Positions 7,591 through 12,175 of a stretch of 12,175 nt of DNA are shown here, one piece after another. The notes below the pieces were generated by a model. That model did no database searches. It worked only from the letters and a program-made list of their open reading frames with translations, and was not told where the DNA came from. Location of the stretch: positions 22,384-34,558 of the forward strand of contig DDYM01000039.1 of NCBI GenBank assembly GCA_002347985.1. The letters run 5' to 3'. Numbering within the stretch: position 1 is the first letter of the stretch; every line of letters starts with the position of its first letter. The position numbers were made by a program, and so were the translations under genes. Source of the DNA: Bacteroidetes bacterium UBA2234. Its GTDB lineage: Bacteria; Bacteroidota; Bacteroidia; NS11-12g; UBA955.

Positions 7591-7995
7591 CTATTTGGCC
7601 AATTTTAGGGCCAAGTAACTCATTGGTAAGTAGGCCCCGAGAATATCTACGATATCAAACCAAACAGGACCTGGGAGTGTGAAAGCGTTGATGATACCAC
7701 CGAGCATGAAGACGACACCAATTGCCATCGCATAGCGAAATGGGTTCGTGGCTGCCATTTTAGCGACCACGAGTGAGCCTCCTAGGGCACCTAGGGCATG
7801 GGCAAGAAAAGGCATGATGAAGTGTTTTGGCTGAAAAAGATGTAGCGATGCTTTAAGTCCGGCCTCTGTTGTGACATCGGCACCCTCAGGCATGGCAATG
7901 AGGAGATGACCTTTCAGCACAATCGTCATATTTATGCTTGAGCCGATTACAATTCCGGCAATTACAGCCAGTGTATTTTGAAATTTTGGATTCAT
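7591..7995 (-). CDS. Small four-helix membrane protein of unknown function
   Basis: A 134-residue protein when started at 7995 (MNPKFQN). A longer start at 8046 is possible but would run through the divergent promoter region and add 17 residues (MVASYNNVIYFVAKRFR) that do not look like part of the membrane protein. Hydrophobic segments lie at about 9-28, 58-78, 84-104 and 112-131. A conserved-looking stretch, PEGADVTTEAGLKASLHLF then PKHFIMPFLAHALG, lies between helices 1 and 2 and into helix 2. I recognise this pattern from uncharacterised membrane proteins common in Bacteroidota, but no function is attached to it. The gene is divergent from the membrane protein at 8045, and its stop abuts the stop of the secreted-protein gene with no spacing. 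Start choice is moderately certain. Confidence 0.75.
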   Translation of the reverse strand: MNPKFQNTLAVIAGIVIGSSINMTIVLKGHLLIAMPEGADVTTEAGLKASLHLFQPKHFIMPFLAHALGALGGSLVVAKMAATNPFRYAMAIGVVFMLGGIINAFTLPGPVWFDIVDILGAYLPMSYLALKLAK

Positions 7996-8044
7996 TCTAA
8001 AGCGCTTTGCTACAAAGTAAATCACATTATTGTAACTTGCCACC
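7996..8044. promoter_or_regulatory. Divergent promoter region with CTTTG-CTA-CAAAG inverted repeat
   Basis: These 49 bp separate the starts at 7995 (minus) and 8045 (plus). The inverted repeat at 8005-8017 places CTTTG on both strands, so it could supply elements to both promoters. Rightward, TAACTTG at 8033-8039 approximates the -7 box and would give an almost leaderless mRNA. Leftward, TTACTTTG approximates it on the minus strand. Both boxes are imperfect. Confidence 0.35.
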
Positions 8045-8488
8045 ATGAATGCTGAGATGATTTTTTATGCGGGTTTGGGCATAATGATTTTAACAACGAT
8101 GTTGGGGAGAACGGTGAAGGAGCGGGGTATGAAAACCTTGAGTCATGAGCAATTGGGGTATGTGATGAGTTCATTTTCCAAAATGCGGATGACCGGAATG
8201 TATATTTTGTTTGGAATTGTGGGATTGTATTTGGCTTTGGGCTATTTCAATAAATTGAATTACTTTGAAGAAATCGGCATAAATCCTACGATGGGATATT
8301 TTGTACTTATGATGCTTTACGTCTTGATAAGTCAAGGCTTTAGTATATCGAAACTGCAAAAAATGGATCTGCCCTCGGCTTATTTACGGTCAGTATATAT
8401 CGGTGCGGGCCTGCAGTTATTGGGACTTGGCGCCTTACTGATAGGCATGATGAATTATCTGGGAATCCCCAGTTTCAGTAACCCTTAG
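8045..8488 (+). CDS. Small membrane protein, hypothetical
   Basis: A 147-residue protein with four hydrophobic segments at about 5-21, 52-68, 84-101 and 118-140. A polar, basic loop (VKERGMKTLSHEQLGYVMSSFSKMRMTG) separates the first two. I do not recognise a characterised family. The start at 8045 is the first ATG in the frame and places a helix directly at the N-terminus. The gene is divergent from the membrane protein at 7995 and is followed by a weak hairpin before the convergent gene ending at 8531. The shared promoter region suggests the two membrane proteins may be expressed together, which is inference only. No enzymatic or transport motif is visible. Confidence 0.75.
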   Translation: MNAEMIFYAGLGIMILTTMLGRTVKERGMKTLSHEQLGYVMSSFSKMRMTGMYILFGIVGLYLALGYFNKLNYFEEIGINPTMGYFVLMMLYVLISQGFSISKLQKMDLPSAYLRSVYIGAGLQLLGLGALLIGMMNYLGIPSFSNP

Positions 8489-8507
8489 ATTGAAATGTAT
8501 GCGCAAG

Positions 8508-8532
8508 AAAATCGGGTTTTACTCCGAATTTT
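8508..8532. terminator. Possible bidirectional terminator hairpin
   Basis: AAAATCGG pairs with CCGAATTTT (one bulged A) around the loop GTTTTACT, in the 42-bp gap between the convergent ends at 8488 and 8531. Each strand has a short T run at the 3' side. The stem is only about four GC-containing pairs plus A-T pairs, so this is weak. Confidence 0.35.
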
Positions 8533-8944
8533 ACTTGGTTAGGATATATCGGGTAATAAAGATGCCTTGACCGTCGTCTTTCCCCCCATTGCTTTCCACG
8601 CCACCCACAACAAAGGAAATCTTCCATCCTTCTCGCAAAAGAGCCATCAATTTAGAAGATACAATTGCGTCATTACTCGCAATATTCTGAAAATTGATTC
8701 CCACACCAGAATACATATTGAGCAGTTTGTATTCGTTGTAATTGTTCACACGAATTTCTTCGCGATCTGTTCTTGTGGTAGGGACATTTGTAATTCCAAG
8801 AGTATCTACACTTTCAATGATTCTGGATCTACCCATACCCATGGGTACGATGGATTCAATAACGGTAATTACTTTCACTTGGGTTTGCGCAATTGCAGTT
8901 GAGGCCGAAATGGATAGGAGCAGTGAGAAGATGAGTTTTTTCAT
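8531..8944 (-). CDS. Small exported protein of unknown function
   Basis: A 137-residue protein with a clear signal peptide (MKKLIFSLLLSISASTAIA, cleavage before Q20), so it is probably periplasmic or outer-membrane associated. The mature part is about 118 residues, with a beta-rich segment (QVKVITVIESIV), then a polar linker with TTRTDREEIRVNNYNEYKLLNMYSG, and a C-terminal part LMALLREGWKISFVVGGVES followed by IFITRYILTK. The latter resembles the 'LNxLGxxGWELV ... YILKR' type of short domain found in small Bacteroidota proteins, in which the final strand often ends in RY-I-L-K. No function is known. A promoter-like TAGTTTCG box lies upstream, and the gene is monocistronic, lying between the convergent membrane-protein gene and the tmRNA terminator. 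Confidence 0.78.
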   Translation of the reverse strand: MKKLIFSLLLSISASTAIAQTQVKVITVIESIVPMGMGRSRIIESVDTLGITNVPTTRTDREEIRVNNYNEYKLLNMYSGVGINFQNIASNDAIVSSKLMALLREGWKISFVVGGVESNGGKDDGQGIFITRYILTK

Positions 8945-8964
8945 GAATTGTGTTTTAATTTTTA

Positions 8965-8972
8965 CGAAACTA
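8965..8972 (-). promoter_or_regulatory. Candidate -7 box for the exported protein gene
   Basis: The minus strand reads TAGTTTCG, one mismatch from TAnnTTTG, 20 nt upstream of the ATG at 8944. It has the same C-for-T variant (TTCG) seen in the boxes at 3525-3532 and 6226-6233. Confidence 0.45.
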
Positions 8973-9007
8973 ATGAAAGAGCAGAAATATGTTGCTGATT
9001 TTGGTCG

Positions 9008-9039
9008 AAAAAAAACAACCCATTGAAAATCAATGGGTT
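9008..9039 (-). terminator. Intrinsic terminator of ssrA
   Basis: On the minus strand a perfect 10-bp stem, AACCCATTGA with TCAATGGGTT around a 3-nt loop, is followed after one G by eight T. It starts 15 nt after the tmRNA 3' end, in the right orientation to end its transcript. There is no matching T run on the other side, so it acts in one direction. Confidence 0.88.
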
Positions 9040-9053
9040 AGGTGTCTAAAAAG

Positions 9054-9424
9054 TGGAATTGGGGGGAATCGAACCCCCGTCCGGCTATGCGATTACTAGC
9101 GCTTTCTACATGTTTAGGGTTAGATTGATTTTCGAGAATCGGCCGGCTCTACCCTAGCCAACGTGATTCCTTAACCAACTTTGTAATGATCCCCTGCGTT
9201 GATGGGTGAGGGTCATACCTGAGCGGGTCGACTACCCCTGACGAACATCGGCTCAGATAGAGACATTCGGGGTAGATGGCAATTACTTAATCATTCCGAT
9301 TAGGCAGCCATGGCGTAGTTAGATTCGCCTCTTAAAAGTTTGAAGGCTGAGATTTTGGTGCAAACCTCCCACGCACCACATGCTTACACTGCAACCAATC
9401 ATCCCGTCGAATCCAGTCAACCCC
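9054..9424 (-). ncRNA. ssrA: Transfer-messenger RNA (tmRNA)
   Basis: A one-piece tmRNA of about 371 nt that rescues stalled ribosomes together with SmpB. The 5' end GGGGTTGACTGGATTCGAC (G1 at 9424) carries the hallmark tmRNA start. The 3' end has the T arm GGGGGTTCGATTCCCCC, and CAATTCC pairs with G1-G7 (two G-U pairs) to form the acceptor stem, followed by discriminator A at 9054. CCA is not encoded: the genome has CTT there, so it must be added by tRNA nucleotidyltransferase. Helix P2 can be traced as GCATGT with ACATGT, a first pseudoknot stem as GGTGC with GCACC, and a downstream hairpin as CTACCCC with GGGGTAG. The tag frame lies at 9300-9329. A T-rich terminator follows. The identification is essentially certain; the ends are accurate to a few nt. 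Confidence 0.97.
9300..9329 (-). other. tmRNA proteolysis-tag reading frame
   Basis: The resume codon is GGC, and the frame reads GESNYAMAA followed by TAA. With the Ala from charged tmRNA the tag is AGESNYAMAA. The hydrophobic C-terminus ending AMAA fits recognition by ClpXP-type proteases and matches the pattern of Bacteroidota tags (GE-x-x-YA-x-AA). Confidence 0.92.
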
Positions 9425-9508
9425 ATTACAGTACTGCAAATTTCGGCAATTTTCTTTTGATTCCTTGAAAAATTCATTTAATTCGAACAAACTATATTTT
9501 ACAAACCT

Positions 9509-9937
9509 ATGAAAATGAGATTATTCGCTGTGATTTGTGTGGCAGTAGCTGCATTGCAAGGGTGTACCTACTCTGAAGGACCCAATTTGTCGTTCCGCTC
9601 CAAGGCAGGTCGTTTAGACGGTCGCTGGAATTGCACATTCCTTGAAGCCGGTACTGCGCCCAAAACGGGAGATTCTCTTATTTATACTTTCGATAAAAAA
9701 GGTTCTGGCACCGCGGTAACCAAAACGCAAATGTCGCCCGGTGTTTACAACACTGCCAGCGTTGATTTGAAATGGGTTTGGGGTGAAACCAAAGAGAATA
9801 TTAGCATGGAACAAACTTGGGCTGGTGTGAAATTGGGAACCAAAGTGTATCGCATTTTGCGCATGACTAACAAGGAAATGTGGTGGGAGAATCCATCCGA
9901 CAAAACCAAGCGTATCGAATTTAGCCGAGCCGATTAA
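9509..9937 (+). CDS. Small lipoprotein, lipocalin-like
   Basis: A 142-residue protein with a lipoprotein signal: basic start (MKMR), hydrophobic core and lipobox LQGC, giving C19. The mature domain begins after a short linker with GRLDGRWNCTFLEAG, then alternates short beta strands (SLIYTFDKKGSGTAV, SVDLKWVWGETKENISMEQ, KVYRILRMTNKEMWWENP). The pattern 'L-x-G-x-W' followed by strands and a 'ILRMTNKEMWWE' segment is typical of small lipocalin-like lipoproteins of Bacteroidota, which have a calycin-like barrel and no defined ligand. It starts 84 bp from the divergent tmRNA 5' end and stops 3 bp from the convergent HMA gene. TATATTTT at 9493-9500 is a weak promoter candidate. The family guess is moderate; the lipoprotein call is strong. 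Confidence 0.8.
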   Translation: MKMRLFAVICVAVAALQGCTYSEGPNLSFRSKAGRLDGRWNCTFLEAGTAPKTGDSLIYTFDKKGSGTAVTKTQMSPGVYNTASVDLKWVWGETKENISMEQTWAGVKLGTKVYRILRMTNKEMWWENPSDKTKRIEFSRAD

Positions 9938-9940
9938 AGT

Positions 9941-10162
9941 TTACCTTACCGGTTGAATCTTGAAACCCGCTTCGGAAACGGCGGCGATCACCTTTTGCTC
10001 CATTTCTTGGGAACTGATTTCGGTTTCCACTGTTAGTATTTTTTCTGCCACATCGGTATTTACCTGCCATGCGTCTAATTCTTCGAGCGCGTTTAAAAAC
10101 GGGGTCACTGATTTGATGCAATTGCCACAGTTGATGTTGGTGTTGAATTGAATTTGGTTCAT
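9941..10162 (-). CDS. Small HMA-domain metallochaperone, CopZ-like
   Basis: A 73-residue single heavy-metal-associated domain. The metal-binding loop is INCGNC with C12 and C15. The Met usual two residues before the first Cys (MxCxxC) is Ile here, as in many Bacteroidota homologues. The order of segments (QFNTNINCGNCIKSVTPFL, AWQVNTDVAEKILTVE, VIAAVSEAGFKI) matches the beta-alpha-beta-beta-alpha-beta ferredoxin-like fold of Atx1/CopZ. It probably carries Cu(I) in the cytoplasm to the ATPase or buffers it. The ATG overlaps the copA stop codon by 4 nt (ATGA), so translational coupling is likely and the two proteins should work together. The function is inferred from family and context; binding of another soft metal cannot be excluded. 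Confidence 0.9.
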   Translation of the reverse strand: MNQIQFNTNINCGNCIKSVTPFLNALEELDAWQVNTDVAEKILTVETEISSQEMEQKVIAAVSEAGFKIQPVR

Positions 10163-12175
10163 ATGATTTTCTTTTTTGCTAGCCAGAGGCTGTTGAGTAC
10201 GACAGAGATTGAGCTAAACGACATGGCCGCTCCAGCAATCATCGGATTGAGTGCATAACCGAAAAGGGGAAAGAAAATTCCCATTGCAAGGGGTATGGCA
10301 AGGACATTGTATCCAAAAGCCCATATCAGGTTGATATGTATCGTTTTAAGGGTTTGTTTAGACAGTTCGATGGCTGTAGGTATTTGCATAATTTGTCCGC
10401 CTGTAAGCGTGATGGCCGCTGATTCCATCGCCAATGCAGAACCTGTTCCCATGGCAAAACTTACATCCGATTTGGCAAGGGCTTGCGCATCGTTGATTCC
10501 GTCGCCTACCATAGCAACGACTCGATTTTGTGATTGTAAATGGGAAATATAATCGAACTTTTGGTTGGGCAGCGTTTCCGCCTGTACATGTTGAATTTTA
10601 AGTGGACTGGCAACTGCCATTGCTGTTTGCAAATTATCACCGGTGAGCATGTGAATTTCAATGCCAAGGTTGCGTAGAGCATGCAATGTTTCATCGGCGG
10701 AATCTTTCACGGGATCTGAGATGCCTACGATCGCCAGAATTTCATTTTCCGTTCTCAAAGCGATGGTGGTATGGGCCTGATTGATCAGTTGATTCGCAAG
10801 TTCAATTGCCTGTTGATTAATGGTTAGGTTTGGAGAAGATGTGATCCATTTCCATGCTCCTAGAAAATAATTTACATCGTCAATTTGGGCGGCAATGCCT
10901 TTTCCGGGTAGATTGGTAAAAGATTGGAGTTCTGGGGTTACATCGGCTGAGTCTGCTTTTAACATTCCAGCAATATGTTCGATAATCGCTTGGGCGAGTG
11001 GGTGTTCCGATTTGCTTTCAATACTTTGAATGATTTGCAAAATTTGTGTTTCGCTCAGTTTAGTGCTTGGGAAAGTTTGTATGTTGGCTACCATCGGTTT
11101 GCCCAGGGTAAGGGTTCCGGTTTTGTCGAACACGATATCTGTGATTTTATTTGCCAACTCCAGCGCTTGCGCATCTTTGATGAGAATTCCTTGTTTGGCA
11201 CCTTTGCCGATCCCTACCATCAAGGCGGTTGGTGTAGCGAGTCCAAGCGCACAGGGACAGGCGATGATCAGGACGTTGATGAAGGTGGTAAGGGCAAATT
11301 GGGGTGGTGTGTTGAATGGGAAAATGTACCAAAACAGTGCGGAAACGACGGCGATGAGGAATACGGTTGGGACAAAAATGGACGAGATTCGATCGGCCAG
11401 TTTTTGAATTTCTGGTTTGGATCCCAGGGCTTGTTCCACTCGTGAAATGATTTGGGCGAGCAGTGTTTGTTTGCCAATTTTTTGGGCAAGTATTTTTAGT
11501 GTTCCTTGCTGATTTAGGCTTCCAGCGAAAACGGGGCTGCCTTTTTCTTTAAATGTGGGAAGGGGTTCGCCGGTAATGGCGGATTCATCGATATAGGAGG
11601 ATCCGGATCGCACTTTTCCATCCACAGGAATGCGTTCGCCGGGTTTAATTATTACGAAATCCCCAAGGATGATATTGGCGGTGGGAATGGTGATTTCTAC
11701 GTTGTTTCTGAGAACGGTGACTTGGGCGGGTTGTAAGGAAAGTAGGTCGTGAATGGCTTTTGCGCTTTGATTCTTGGCTCGTTCTTCGAGGTACTTTCCA
11801 AGCAGAATGAGGGTGATGATGACGGTGGCGGATTCGAAATAAAAGTGGGGATGGTTTAGTTGGGCGGATTGACGGGTTGAATGGTTGTGGTGGGTAGGAT
11901 TTGCATCGAATTGAGACAGGTAATACAGTACGACTTGATAGCTACTATAGAGAAATGCGGTTGCGGTGGATAGGGCCACGAGGCTATCCATGTTGGTTTG
12001 CAGATGTTTAATTTTTTTGATGGCGTTGCGATAGAAATCGCGGCCGCTGAAGAGGATAACGGGTAGGGAAAGCAGGAATTGGATGATACCATCATGGGGG
12101 AATTGGTTCATGAGGAACATGGAGAGGACGAAAATGGGTGCGGTGCAGAGAATGGCGATGCGGAGTTTTCGTTTT
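10159..12175 (-). CDS. copA: Copper-exporting P1B-1 ATPase, N-terminus beyond right edge
   Basis: The frame is open to the right edge, so the first methionine in the window (12120) is internal; the segment before it (LRIAILCTAPIFVLS) is already a membrane helix, and any N-terminal HMA domains lie outside. Counting from the Met at 12120: TGE at 183-185 in the actuator domain, CPC at 288-290 in the transport helix, DKTGT with the phosphorylated D332, SEHP with H373-P374 and GKG at 407-409 in the nucleotide domain, GDGIND at 539-544, Y604-N605 in the next-to-last helix and MSFSS at 633-637 in the last. CPC, YN and MxxSS together are the Cu(I) signature. A His-rich loop (H77, H78, H80, H90, H92) lies between two early helices, on the extracytoplasmic side. 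The protein pumps Cu(I) out of the cytoplasm using ATP. It is coupled to the downstream HMA gene by a 4-nt overlap. Confidence 0.95.
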   Translation of the reverse strand, partial: KRKLRIAILCTAPIFVLSMFLMNQFPHDGIIQFLLSLPVILFSGRDFYRNAIKKIKHLQTNMDSLVALSTATAFLYSSYQVVLYYLSQFDANPTHHNHSTRQSAQLNHPHFYFESATVIITLILLGKYLEERAKNQSAKAIHDLLSLQPAQVTVLRNNVEITIPTANIILGDFVIIKPGERIPVDGKVRSGSSYIDESAITGEPLPTFKEKGSPVFAGSLNQQGTLKILAQKIGKQTLLAQIISRVEQALGSKPEIQKLADRISSIFVPTVFLIAVVSALFWYIFPFNTPPQFALTTFINVLIIACPCALGLATPTALMVGIGKGAKQGILIKDAQALELANKITDIVFDKTGTLTLGKPMVANIQTFPSTKLSETQILQIIQSIESKSEHPLAQAIIEHIAGMLKADSADVTPELQSFTNLPGKGIAAQIDDVNYFLGAWKWITSSPNLTINQQAIELANQLINQAHTTIALRTENEILAIVGISDPVKDSADETLHALRNLGIEIHMLTGDNLQTAMAVASPLKIQHVQAETLPNQKFDYISHLQSQNRVVAMVGDGINDAQALAKSDVSFAMGTGSALAMESAAITLTGGQIMQIPTAIELSKQTLKTIHINLIWAFGYNVLAIPLAMGIFFPLFGYALNPMIAGAAMSFSSISVVLNSLWLAKKKII

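Noticed and set aside
7595..7614. Hairpin TTGGCC...GGCCAA at the convergent gene ends
   Set aside because: It lies inside the coding end of the minus-strand gene, has an 8-nt loop and no T run on either strand, so it is not convincing as a terminator.
7996..8046. N-terminal extension of the minus-strand membrane protein to 8046
   Set aside because: It would overlap the start of the divergent gene and the promoter region; the ATG at 7995 gives a family-like N-terminus.
10975..11445. Plus-strand open frame of 156 codons
   Set aside because: It is antisense to the copA core (CPC, DKTGT region) and encodes a low-complexity Gly/Asp-rich sequence with no family resemblance.
1..12175. CRISPR arrays, tRNA or rRNA genes, insertion sequences, prophage, toxin-antitoxin or defence genes
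   Set aside because: None was seen: no regular direct repeats with spacers, no terminal inverted repeats with a transposase, and no such protein families among the coding frames.

Overview
The window looks like ordinary chromosomal DNA from a member of the Bacteroidota. The evidence is a C-terminal type IX secretion sorting domain on one exported protein, several upstream boxes close to the Bacteroidota -7 promoter consensus TAnnTTTG, almost no Shine-Dalgarno sequences, and a tmRNA whose tag ends in YAMAA. No prophage, insertion sequence, CRISPR array, tRNA or rRNA is visible. The order or family cannot be fixed from the sequence alone.

Layout, left to right. (1) Positions 1-3519, minus strand: an aldo/keto reductase of the Kv-beta-like type, followed 31 bp downstream by a large exported WG-repeat protein that runs off the left edge. 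(2) Positions 3570-6121, minus strand: a compact three-gene operon in the order lipoprotein with a haem c motif plus an FG-GAP/VCBS propeller, TMEM220-like four-helix membrane protein, and exported START-domain lipid-binding protein. (3) Positions 6122-6258: a divergent regulatory region with a 17-nt palindrome and a promoter box for each direction. (4) Positions 6259-7590, plus strand: a secreted protein with two carbohydrate-binding-like jelly-roll domains and a T9SS sorting domain. (5) Positions 7591-8488: a divergent pair of small membrane proteins that share a promoter region of about 50 bp. (6) Positions 8531-8944, minus strand: a small exported hypothetical protein. (7) Positions 9008-9424, minus strand: ssrA (tmRNA) and its intrinsic terminator. 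(8) Positions 9509-9937, plus strand: a small lipoprotein, convergent with (9) 9941-12175, minus strand: a copper P1B-type ATPase (5' end beyond the right edge) overlapping by 4 nt a small HMA-domain metallochaperone.

The units appear functionally separate: copper efflux (copA plus HMA protein), ribosome rescue (ssrA), an envelope operon joining a haem-containing lipoprotein to a membrane protein and a lipid-binding protein, and cell-surface or secreted proteins. The least explained and most coherent unit is the 3570-6121 operon. The other genes belong to known families, or are small membrane and lipoprotein genes typical of Bacteroidota. Two large reading frames, the WG-repeat protein and copA, are cut by the window edges and are reported as partial.
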